DNA of 64,000 nt from Otatea glauca (lineage: Eukaryota; Streptophyta; Magnoliopsida; Poales; Poaceae), in contig CM070725.1 of NCBI GenBank assembly GCA_036346275.1, positions 40,176,104 through 40,240,103 on the forward strand, written 5' to 3'. This document shows, in pieces, positions 34,358 to 44,674 of this stretch (its first letter is position 1; the number at the start of each line of letters is the position of its first letter). The position numbers and the translations under genes were made by a program. The notes beneath the pieces were generated by a model. It ran no database searches. It was given only the letters and a program-made list of their open reading frames with translations, and was not told the origin of the DNA.

Positions 34358-35330
34358 CAGTGGCGGAGCTAGGAAAATTTGGGAGCCTGGGCAAGCTCGT
34401 AGAGGATGTCGACAAACTCCTTGCCAGACACGTCAGTCGCCACGTGCCACTCCGGGGCCTCCAATGGCACATCACCGTGGACGCGACGGTAGCTGTCCGA
34501 GGTTGGCGACAACGATGCCGCCGCAGCGGGGGACATTGTGAGCGGGGGGGGGGGCAGGGAGAGGAAACTTTCAGTTGAAGACATCGTCAAATGCATTTGC
34601 AGTTCTTGTAGTACTTTAACATTTGCGGTTAGCCGGTTCCTCGATGACGAGCTGGACGACTTGGACTCCGACGGCTTGGCCGACGACTGCGGGCTCTGCT
34701 AGCTCCTGGATGTGTCCGAGCGCTTACTTACAACCACGCCGGGCAACTTCCTGACCCCCAGATTGTCGAAAATCCTCCGCGACCGCGACGACAACGACAA
34801 CCTGCTGCTCTAATTTGCGATGCTGCTCCTGGCCAGCCGCCGACCGTCGTCCAAGGCAAGAGGTGGGCCGTGACGTGTCAAGTTAATCTAGTTGTCTTCA
34901 CTCTTCAGGTTTCGGTAGGAGTCAGGGAAAATTACATTTTGTAGTTTGAAGTCTGTTGTTCTGTGTCCGAGTCGTTGTTTAAGTTTAGGAAATTTCAGAA
35001 GTCTGATAAAAGTCTGTTGCTGCAAGTCTTGGTTTCGGACGATTATTAGTGTTCAACACGTACACAACTAGCTAGTTAGTCTCTGATTCGAACTCAATGT
35101 AATTCTGCTATATAGTATACAGAAAAGAGGTGCACTACAGGCTTCGAAAATGAAAAACAGCATTGTTCCGATATGCGTGCTGTATTCTCTGAAGATTACG
35201 TGCACACATGTTTTGTTCTGCAGCTTCAAGGTTTCGCTGGGCATCAAACTTCCTAGGTGTGAGATAACAACATGACGCGGGCGAGCAGCCCGGGCAGGCG
35301 CCCGCCCTGCCCGGAAGCTGGCTCCGCCGC
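34358..35330. mobile_element. hAT-type element, 973 bp, carrying a gene fragment
   Basis: It starts CAGTGGCGGAGCTAG and ends GCTGGCTCCGCCGCTG; the reverse complement of the end is CAGCGGCGGAGCCAGC. The flanks CTGCCGAG (34350-34357) and CTGCCAAG (35331-35338) match at 7 of 8 positions, an 8-bp hAT-type duplication. There is no transposase. The GC-rich left half contains a coding fragment resembling naphthoate synthase on the minus strand. A second coding-like block at 34635-34830 (plus, acidic, DDELDDLDSDGLADD) is unidentified. Confidence 0.85.
34390..34596 (-). pseudogene. Captured 5' fragment of a naphthoate synthase-like (MenB/NS) gene
   Basis: The minus strand encodes an open segment whose central part reads SYRRVHGDVPLEAPEW and then VSGKEFVDILYE. 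From recall, this closely matches the N-terminal region of plant 1,4-dihydroxy-2-naphthoyl-CoA synthase, a peroxisomal enzyme of phylloquinone synthesis. Similarity stops exactly after the Glu of LYE (about 34396); the remaining codons are the hAT terminus. The upstream part is Ser/Pro-rich. The crotonase catalytic core is absent, so no enzyme can be made. Family assignment rests on one conserved stretch. Confidence 0.6.
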
Positions 35331-35338
35331 TGCTGCCA

Positions 35339-36765
35339 AGCTCTTCTTTTCAATGTGAACAGAGTCATCCGATTCATGTCAACTCCTACAGCCCGATCCT
35401 TCAATATTTACTGTGAAAGAAAATATTGTTTGGCTATGCCAACAGGATGGCTTTTATGGCCATGCAAAGCTTTCGTCACGAGAGGGTCATGATTATAGAT
35501 TTACAATTTGGTGTCAAACAATCCATACCTTATGATGATATCATTTGAAGGAAATTATCTACGGGATAATCCAACTATTTCTTGAAACTTTAGAGTAAAA
35601 GCTTATCTACTACTTTAGATTTTAGAACCTTTTTTTGTGACTAAATGTAGAACTAGAGAGGCATCATGTTTTGTGCGAACGTATATACACGTAAGGTATC
35701 TATTCTTTATGAGCACATGTTCTTTCACATGTTTAGGTCTAAATTTCTAACGTATTTCTTCATTTGGTGGTTGGTGGCATAGTTCCTCTTTTCATGTATT
35801 TTCATGATGAGAAATCGAAGCCAGTTGTAGTTTCTAGGTCCTAGAGAATGTAGCTTCATGATCATCACATTGGGTTTTCCCTGTTCCCATAGTAAGCTCA
35901 TTCCCAACTTAGATATTTAATTAATAATCCACTACATTTTAGTGCAGTATATGCATGTCAATATGTTATGGTTAAGTCCAAAATAACTCTCCGTATTGCT
36001 CATCCAGGGGATACTTTCGGGACGAACTGAAATTACACCACAGGATAACTTTTGCTGGGAAAAAATATACTGTATCTTTACCTTTTCTTTGAAAAGCATG
36101 GTTTCCGTTTAATCCGATTAAAGTTATCAGAACATCATCGCTATTTGCTCTATCAAGAGTCCATGATTAGCCTAGGTACTTAGATAAATGTCATTACGGG
36201 CACTACAAGGAAATCTAAGATGTTGTACACAATATTGGGAACATAATTTTTTGTTAAGCTTTTTTATTTATCCACTAGGCCTGCTCTGTTTTTTCTTATG
36301 TTCAAGCGACTAAACAGTATCCTTTTAAAAAATGCAAATTTAGTGTTTCAAACATATGTATTTGCACTTGGAAATGTTCTATGGAAAAGATAACTTCCTG
36401 ATAGAGATATTGGCTTTGAATGCATTCGCCTGTGCAGATTCTGGTGAAAACTTAGAAGATAAAATATGCGTTGTTCTACAATCAGAAGAACAGGAAATGA
36501 TGCTGAAATTGCAATCAAGCACGACCAGTAAATCCATGCTGAGGATTTTTTTCTTTACTAAATTGCTCTTTGTTTTGAATATTCATATGATATGAAGCCA
36601 AGAATGCATGGAGGTGTCAGTTTTGAATATTTGCTAATTGTTAGGTTCAGATTCTTTTAGATTGACGTAATCAACTGCTAATCAATGCTCGTTTTTGGTA
36701 CATTATTTAAGAGTGGCCAATTCCATTCGCAAATCATTTGGTTTAGTTCTACTTAAATGTAACTT
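35339..36765. other. Spacer with one exon-like block
   Basis: Most of this is AT-rich. At 36439-36526 (plus) a possible exon begins after a 'gtgcag' acceptor and reads DSGENLEDKICVVLQSEEQE, followed by MLKLQSSTT. The codon texture is plausible, but no family was recognised and no neighbouring exon could be joined. The copia element at 36771 inserted about 245 bp further on, so a decayed or intron-rich gene cannot be excluded. Confidence 0.35.
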
Positions 36766-36770
36766 CTTGC

Positions 36771-37237
36771 TGTTAGACATAAAAATTAGGGTTCTTAAGA
36801 CATTAACTAGCCATTCACATGAACATCTAATGCGGAAATCGTTAGCATAAATACCATTAGGGGAAACCATCGGTTGCAGATTGGTAGAGATGATGAGGTG
36901 GTAGCAGAGGTCGTAGACGACAACGTAGAACGAAGAAGCCGTCGATCCAGTAGCCACCAGTAATGAAAACGGCAGTTGAAGCCTTCGGTAGATGATCTTC
37001 AAGCCGATCCAGTGCGCGCTCAGGATCAATCTTAGTTCAGTAAAAATATCAGGAGATGTAGTCTCTTGTGATTGTCTTAGGGATGATCACAAAAGCTAGC
37101 TCCTCCTTCTGTTTTATATGCGCACCGCACAACCTGGGACCACAACCACCAGGTCGGTTGCGCCCCGATCAAAGCGCAAGAGATAAGATTTATCTCCCCT
37201 TTCCTCTCGGTTCTGTTAGCCAAGAGCAAATCCAACA
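36771..37237 (-). repeat. Left (3') LTR of the second copia element, 467 bp
   Basis: It pairs with 43024-43491. The bases just inside (ttctcccacttgacc) read as a purine-rich tract on the minus strand, in polypurine-tract position. Confidence 0.9.
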
Positions 37238-37504
37238 TTCTCCCACTTGACCGTAAGGCTAACATAAGTCCACACTTAACAGAACAATATATACCAAAAT
37301 AATGCGTTACAGTGGCCAATTAATGCCACTGAAACCCCATCATCTACAGTATATTATTCCATCTCGATAGGATAGCCACTTAAAATTAACGGGAGTTGGT
37401 TTGTTTTCTTATGGTCCTAATTTTCCAGGATCAGATTCTGAATCCTTATCATAATTAATTCAGAATCATAGGCTTTCCAATAAACCCATGCTAGCAACAT
37501 GTTC

Positions 37505-39277
37505 TCAAAAGATACCGGGTGGTAAGCCTTTAGTGAGCGGATCCGCAAGCATAGACTTAGTGCTTATATGCTTAACATTAATAGTTTGATCCTGGATTCT
37601 ATCTTTCACAACATAATACTTAATGTCAATATGCTTGGCAGCACCACTTGACTTGTTGTTACTCGAATAAAAAACTGCGGCTAAATTATCGCAGAATATA
37701 GTAAGTGGTTTTGATATACTGTCAACCACTATTAGTCCGGGAATAAAATTCTTAAGCCATACAACCTGTCCTGTAGCCTCATAACATGCCACAAACTCAG
37801 CTTGCATCATTGAAGATGCCGTAAGGGTTTGTTTGGAGCTTTTCCACGAAATGGCTTCCCCCGCAAGTGTGAAGACATAACCTGATGTGGATTTCTTAGA
37901 GTCAACACATCCTGCGAAGTCAGCGTCTGAATAACCCATAACCTCAAGGTCATCAGACTTCTTATATGTGAGCATGTAGTTCTTAGTGCCCTACAAATAA
38001 TGCAAGACTTTCTTAACGGCTCTCCAAATGGTCCAAACTCGATTAGATTGATATCCGCCAAGCATCCGATTCATTTAATGCTAAGTCGTATGAGTACATA
38101 CTTGAGCATACATAATGCTTCCGACAGCTGAAGCGTAAGGAATCAACTTCATTTGACCAATTTCTAATTGATTCCTTTGACTTTGGAATAAACCAAATTT
38201 ATCACCCTTAACAATAGGGGCAGGCGTGACTGAGCAGTTATGCATATTATATCTCTTAAGCACTCTGTCAATGTATGACCTTTGTGATAAGCCTAATACA
38301 CCTTTGGACCTGTTTCGGTGAATTTCTATACCCAGAACATAAGAAGCATCACCAAGATCCTTCATGTCAAAATTAGAGGATAGAAATCTCTTGGTTTCAT
38401 ACAGCATATTCTTATCGCTGCTAGCCAATAAGATATCATCCACATAGAGCACTAAAATAATAAATTTGCTCTCTTTAGTCTTAATGTAGATACAATTATC
38501 CACCTCATTTTCTTTAAAGCCAGATTTCCTTATTACTTCATCAAACTTAAAGTACCACCGTCTCGACGCTTGTTTTAGTCCATAGATGGATTTCTTAAGA
38601 TGACATCCCATCTGCTCCTTGCCTTCCACGACAAAACCTTCCGTTGAGCCATGTATACATTTTCATGCAAGTCACCGTTAAGGAATGCGTTTTACATCCA
38701 TCCGATGTAGCTCCAAATCATAATGAGCGACAAGTGCCATGACAATTCTTAATGAGTCTTTCTTAGACACAGGAGAGAAGGTATCAACATAGTCAATCCC
38801 TTCTCTCTGCGTAAAACCTTTAGCTACAAGCCTTGCCTTGAATCTTTCAACGTTTCCCTTAGAGTCATGCTTAGTTTTATAGACCCATTTACAGCATATT
38901 ACTTTAACTCCATCAGGTATGTCTACTAAATCCCAAACATCATTAATGCTCATAGATTTTAATTCATCCTCCATGGCCTCAAGCCATTTTTCTGAATCCT
39001 TATTACTTACGGGTTCTTTAAATGAGATGGGATCATCCACCTTCCCTATATCATTAACATCTTCATTCATATACACGACATAGTCACTTGGAATGGCGGA
39101 TCTTCTAACCCGCTGTGATCTTCTTAAGGTTTCATCAGGTATCAAAGATGGCTGTTGAAGTTCTCCATTAATTGCTGATGTAGGTTCATCATCAGGAGCA
39201 ATATTACTAATCCCAGAATCATTAACTGGGGTTACAACACCAGGGTTATCACTTAGAGGTGTCATTATTTGCGGCAC
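37505..39277 (-). pseudogene. copia reverse transcriptase and RNase H, broken
   Basis: Three main open pieces are seen. 38678-39277 has KWVYKTKHDSKGNVERFKAR and AKGFTQREGIDYVDTFSPVS. 38081-38629 has SIYGLKQASRRWYFKFDEVI, the catalytic YVDD and MKDLGDASYVLGIEI. 37505-37975 has the RNase H part GYSDADFAGCVDSKKSTSGY, ISWKSSKQTL and DPLTKGLPPG. Frame changes near 38640 and 38000-38080 break the protein between conserved blocks. The catalytic residues themselves appear intact. Confidence 0.88.
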
Positions 39278-39292
39278 ATTAATAAAAGTCTC

Positions 39293-40804
39293 TTATATTA
39301 TTGGTGATGGAACATAAGCCCGAATCTCCTCGAGATCTATATTTCTGGCCTCTGAGCTCCCACTGATTTGACCATTCTCCATAAATACAACATGTCTAGT
39401 TTCTACAAATTTAGTATGACGATCTGGGCAGTAAAATCGGTATCCCTTAGATCTATCAGGGTATCCGATAAAATGGCAGCTCACTGTTTTTGAGTCTAAC
39501 TTCCCAATATGTGGGTTAAAGATTTTTGCTTCAGCAGGACAACCCCACACTCGTAAGTATTTTAAGCTCGGTTTTCTGCCAGTCCAGATTTCATAAGGTG
39601 TCTTAAGGACTGATTTGCTAGGAACCCGATTAAGTATGTGGGCAGCTGTTTTTAATGCTTCCATCCATAAGGTTACTGGTAAACTAGAATAGCTGAGCAT
39701 ACTTCGCACCATATCCATAAGTGTGCGATTTCTTCTTTCAGCTACACCATTTTGCTGAGGTTCACCAGGAGTTGAGTATTGAGCTACTATGCCATTTTCT
39801 TGAAGATATCTGGCAAAGGGACCAGGAATTTGCCCATAAGGAGCATGTCTACCATAATATTCTCCTCCTCAATCTGATCGCACCACTTTAATCTTTAGAT
39901 TGTGCTGATTTTCTATTTCATCCTTAAATATTTTAAATTTATCGAGCGATTCAGTCCGATCACGAATGGGGAAAATATAACCATAACGGGAGTAATCATC
40001 AGTGAATGTAATGAAAGAATCAAAACCATCCACTGATGTCACAGGAAAAGGTCCACAAATATCAGTGTGGATTGATTCTAATATCCCTGTGCTTCATGTG
40101 GCCCTTTTCTTAATTTGTTTTACGTATTTACCCTTAATGCAATCAATGCAGGGGTCTAAGTCTGAGAAATCAAGCGGGTGGAGTATCTCTTCCTTAATGA
40201 GACGTTCCATTCTCCCCTTCGAAATGTGGCCTAAGCGACAGTGCCACAATTTCGATGAAGTCTCATCATTAATTCTTTTACGTTTATTTGTACCATCGCA
40301 TACATTTATTAACACAGGTGATTCTTTAAGGGAAAGAACATAAAACTTGTCTCGTTTGACAGCAAAACCAACATCATTAGAATTAAACTTTATTATGCAT
40401 TGACTGTTCCCAAACTTACAATAAAAACCTTCATCATCTAATAATGAAACTGAAATAAGGTTCCTTCTCAAACTAGGAACATAAACTACATTATTTAGAT
40501 GAAGTATAAAGCCTTTTTGTAATACTAATGGTAAGGTCCCAATGGCTTCAACTTCAGCCTCATTCCCATTAGCGACTCTAAGGCTTCGCTCCCCCTTTCT
40601 TAGCGTCTTCACGGAAAGGAATCCCTGTAAAGAATTTGAAACATGTATAGAGGCACCTGAGTCAATCCACCAAGAATTAGGAGAAAAATCAGCATAAAGA
40701 GATTCCTCAATAAAGGTGATTTCATCATTACCCTTCTTCATGAGCCACTTGTAAATCCTAGGCAATTTTTCTGAATATGCCCATCTTTCTTGCAGAAGCG
40801 ACAT
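39293..40804 (-). pseudogene. copia protease and integrase, broken
   Basis: 40094-40804 contains the aspartic protease motif WWIDSGASIHV and the zinc-binding HCRLGH...CIDCIKGK region before integrase. The integrase core continues through about 39720-40090, with an in-frame stop, to the glutamate-containing QNGVAERRNRTL near 39720. Then 39293-39718 has WMEALKTAAHILNRVPSK and KYLRVWGCPAEAKIFNP. A stop near 39293 separates it from the reverse transcriptase part. Confidence 0.85.
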
Positions 40805-41626
40805 ACGACACTATTGGATGAAGAGGGTGTTGCAGGAGCTTTTCTTTTGTGCTCCGCCTTATTTGACTCAGTTTTGGGAGAGAAATTGAGTTTCTTCTTG
40901 GACTTATGTCTCCTTGGAACTTTCTCTTCTTATTGCCTATAAGGTGGACAACGTCCTTCTTATCGGCCTTCAGTCTTTCCTCCTCCTGAACGTACATGGC
41001 AATTAACTCGCTCATGGTCCACTTCTCCTTCTGAGTATTGTAGTTGATCTTAAAAGGACCAAACTCATAAGGTAAAGAAGTCATTATGAAATGAACCAGA
41101 AAGCCTTCTGAAATAGCCATGTACATTCCTTTAAGCTTGGAAGTCGTATCGGTCATCATCATGATATGCTCCCTGACACTGCCCTTCCCTCATACTTGGA
41201 TGTGAGCATTTTCATGATTAATGTACTGGCATAGACTTTTGAGGAGCCTTTAAATTGCTCCTCCACTGAAGCCAGATACACCTTAGCATCTTCGGAGTCG
41301 GGGATCGCTCCCCTAATTCCTACTGATATTGTGCTCTTCATAATCATCAAGGACATGCGGTTAGACTGCTCCCATTCCTCTGCTGCAGTTTCATAGGACT
41401 TCTTTAACTCAGAGAAGTTCTCGACATCAGCAGGAGGAGTGGGAGTAGCCTCACGAAGTGCAAGGTCCAAATCCATTATCCCAAGAGTTATGAGCAGTCT
41501 TTCCTTCCAGGAGGGGAAGTTAGTACCAAAAAGTTGTTCCATGCTATTTAGGGTACTGGCAATGTTTATAGTGGTCATAGCTGAATAAATATATACAAAT
41601 ATTAGTAAGCAATTAATGTCTAGCAT
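40758..41626 (-). pseudogene. copia gag, one frameshift
   Basis: 41159-41626 carries the Gag start with FGTNFPSWKERLLITLGIM and DLALREA. The next piece, 40758-41162, continues with FIMTSLPYEFGPFKINYNTQ and LIAMYVQEEERLK in another frame, and the zinc-knuckle region follows near 40790. One frameshift near 41160 interrupts it. Confidence 0.85.
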
Positions 41627-42129
41627 AAAATTAACCCTACGTTGGTCTGGTTAATAATATGCTAATGACAGTTCTAATTCATAATAACCGTTGGGCAGAA
41701 TATGAAAAAGAACTTAAATTTTAATTTAAATGGGTATGACTCATGACTACAATCAACTTTGGTCAGAATATAATCATGATCATAAAATTAATCTCAAAAC
41801 ATTATGAAATCTCTAATCAATATTTCTCGTTGGTTCCATCTTAATTAGAGACAACTTAATTAAATATTTTATCCAGCAATTAACACTCTTAAAACAATCC
41901 AATCATCATATTAAAAGAATAATCAGCATTTAAATTATGAGAAAATGCTGTAAATTAAATTAATCCCACAAATATCTAATTTTCGGACAAAATAGCCCAA
42001 ACATCAATTCATAAAAGAAAACAACATTTAAATCCATAAGAAATACTGTAAAATTAAAGAAGCCCAAAAGCTTAAAACATTTCGACCCTAAAACCAAAAC
42101 CAAAAATAAAAACCGGCCCACAACCACGC

Positions 42130-42700
42130 GGCCCAAGAATGACGGCGCGCCACCACAAGACGCAGCTCAGCCTTCAAACGCTGCCCACCGGGGCGCGTGG
42201 CGTGGCTCGGCTCTCAAGCGAACGCCGGCCGCGGCACGTGATGCGAGGCGACGGCCGACGCGCGAGAAGCGAAGTGGCGGCCCGCGTGGGAGGCGAGGCG
42301 GCGGCCGACGGATCCGAACGGATGGCTGAGATCAACCCGAGCTAGATCAAAAACGCGCACGGGCGACGAAAACCCTAACCCTAGCCATTCACTCCGCCTC
42401 CCCGGGAAGAAAACGCGACTTTGGTGGTGACATGAGCGGGCGGGAGAGCGCGAGCGAGCGGGAGAGCGCAAGGCCGGAGCGGCGGCGATGGCACAAGGCG
42501 CGAGTGGAGCGGCGGCGATGGAGGCGCGCGCAAGGCGAACTGACGCTGCGCGCGACTTCACCGAGGAGTTGCACCAGCAAGGCGGCCGCTACTAAGGCGA
42601 CGCACTCGCGCGAAGACCTGGCCGCGGGCGAAGCTAATGCCCGCGAAGGAGACAACGGCGAAGGCGCCAAAGGTAAGCCCGAAACCCCCTTTAGACATTA
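42130..42700 (-). other. GC-rich leader of the second copia element
   Basis: Arg/Ala-rich open frames occur on both strands with no domain. The position between the 5' LTR and gag and the sharp change in base composition mark it as leader. Confidence 0.5.
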
Positions 42701-43008
42701 GGTTTTGCTTGATTTGGGGATTAGGGTTTGAGTTTAACGTGATTCCGATTTGGGGATTTTTATTTTAGGGTTTAGGAAATTTGGGGAGCAATCTCAGGTT
42801 CCTTAATATGCCGATTCTTATTTGCTCACCTCCTTCTAAATTCTTAACCGAAACCATCAGAGACATCATGCCGAATGATTAACATTAACCTGAATTAACA
42901 TGAATCCTTAATACATTCGGTTCGGTTCAAACTGAAATATTTCTCACTCTCATCTGCTACTCAAATCATCACCGAATTAAATTAATGGTTCATGTAAAAG
43001 AGACTAGT

Positions 43009-43021
43009 GGCTCTGATACCA
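43009..43021 (-). promoter_or_regulatory. Primer-binding site, initiator-methionine tRNA type
   Basis: The minus strand reads TGGTATCAGAGCC, the standard copia primer-binding sequence complementary to the 3' end of initiator-methionine tRNA. It lies two bases from the 5' LTR edge at 43024. Confidence 0.9.
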
Positions 43022-43023
43022 AC

Positions 43024-43491
43024 TGTTAGACATAAAAATTAGGGTTCTTATGACATTAACTAACCATTCACATGAACACGTAATGCGGAAATCGTTAGCA
43101 TAAATACCATTAGGGGAAGCCATCGGTTGCAGATCGGTAGAGATGATGAGGTGGTAGCAGAGGTCGTAGACGACAACGTAAAACGAAGAAGCCGTCGATC
43201 CAGTAGCCACCAGTGATGAAAACGACAGTAGAAGCCTTCGGTAGATGATCTTCAAGCCGATCCGGTGCGCGCTCTGGATCAATCTTAGTTTAGTAAGAAT
43301 GTCAGGAGATGTAGTCTCTTGTGATTGTCTTAGGGATGATCACAAAAGCTAGCTCCTCCTTCTGTTTTATATGCGCACTGCACAACCTGGAACCACAACC
43401 ACCAGGTCGGTTGCGCCCCCGATCAAAGCGCAAGAGATAAGACTTATCTCCCCTTTCCTCTCGGTTCTGTTAGCCAAGAGCAAATCCAACA
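43024..43491 (-). repeat. Right (5') LTR of the second copia element, 468 bp
   Basis: It pairs with 36771-37237 with about 19 substitutions and one single-base indel. The intact target duplication CTTGC follows. Confidence 0.9.
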
Positions 43492-43496
43492 CTTGC

Positions 43497-44070
43497 TAAT
43501 GTCAATTGAAAATGTTATAACACTTTGGAATTGTTTATTGTAGACATACTATCATAAACAGAACAGAATGAGAATAGAATGCTAAATCTTTACGTATGTT
43601 ATTACCGAGGCTTCTGAATGTATCGATATGTTATCACCAAGCATAAAGACAAATTGTTATCAGTAATCAATCAAGTTTATTGTCTACCGTAGTTCTCTAT
43701 CGTTTTTTTTTTGTCTTTCTTGCTATGTTTCATCGTACTGCCATCCCCGGACTAAAGAAAAAGCAAAGCGGAAACGGTTGTACTCTTTACTAAGCTGATA
43801 TCTTTATCTTGGATGTCTTCTTTGCTATTTTTTAGCTAAAAGCTCCTATACTTCTATAATTACCACAGCTACTAATTACCGGACTAATGCCAGCTTTATT
43901 TCAACCTTTCTGTCCTTATAGATGATTATATCGGCGCAGCAGCGTAGCACACTCATCTGTCTAGTTGGCCATATGTATCCAGATGCAAACCCGACGCTCA
44001 CAAGGCACGGTACGGCACACGCTGTGCACCAATCGATCGGCTGGGCGGCCAGTTGGTTGGTCGTCACGTC
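43497..44070. other. Gene-free spacer
   Basis: This is the continuation of the sequence interrupted by the copia insertion. No exon or repeat terminus was recognised. Confidence 0.4.
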
Positions 44071-44674
44071 CCTGCACGTAGGGATGTAATCGGCTCGGAT
44101 TCGGTCGGATATCGCTCTTTTCGTATCCTAAACCATATTTTTTTATCGGATTCGGAATCGGTTTCGTATAGTCCCGGATACGAATACGGCTCGGATAATA
44201 TCAGTCGCGGATTCGAATCGAATACGGAGCGAAATCGATACAGTACCGGTTAATTTTTATCGGATATCACGTGAAAATTGATACCGCATAAAGAACACAT
44301 ATAGCACTTATTGATCAACCGTATGAGTTCGAATGCAACAGAACATAATTTAATTAGTTATTTTATGAAGTAGTCCAACAAAGTTGCCAAAGTCCATTCA
44401 ATTTCAGCGGTACACATAGCGAAAAGTTATGGAAGATAGAAACAATATGTAAATAATATCTTACAACGTGACCATGACTCCATGTCTCTATGAAAGAGAC
44501 AATAAGACAAAATAACAATATTACGATTGCATCATACAAACATACACACAAAGACTCAACAAAGATGTAAACTTGTAGAAGAGTTTGAATACTGAAGTGG
44601 CCAAGGAAGACTGTCAATATCTCAATGAGACCACAAGGCATAACCATGGCTACTTGTCCTCGACACTCAAGCAC

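Larger units (their letters stand above)
36771..43491 (-). mobile_element. Full-length Ty1-copia retrotransposon, 6721 bp
   Basis: The LTRs (36771-37237 and 43024-43491) start TGTTAGACATAAAAATT and end AGCAAATCCAACA. They are flanked by a perfect 5-bp duplication CTTGC (36766-36770 and 43492-43496). A classical primer-binding site for initiator-methionine tRNA follows the 5' LTR. The interior on the minus strand runs leader, gag, protease, integrase, reverse transcriptase, RNase H, with a handful of frameshifts and stops. The LTRs differ at about 19 positions by eye (roughly 4 percent), so this insertion is older than the copia element at 27176-33937. Confidence 0.93.

Noticed and set aside
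36205..36225. gggcactacaaggaaatc resembles an En/Spm-type CACTA terminus
   Set aside because: No matching inverted end with a 3-bp duplication was found. The nearest reverse-like word (ttcttgtagtac near 34600) ends TAGTAC rather than TAGTG and lies inside another element.
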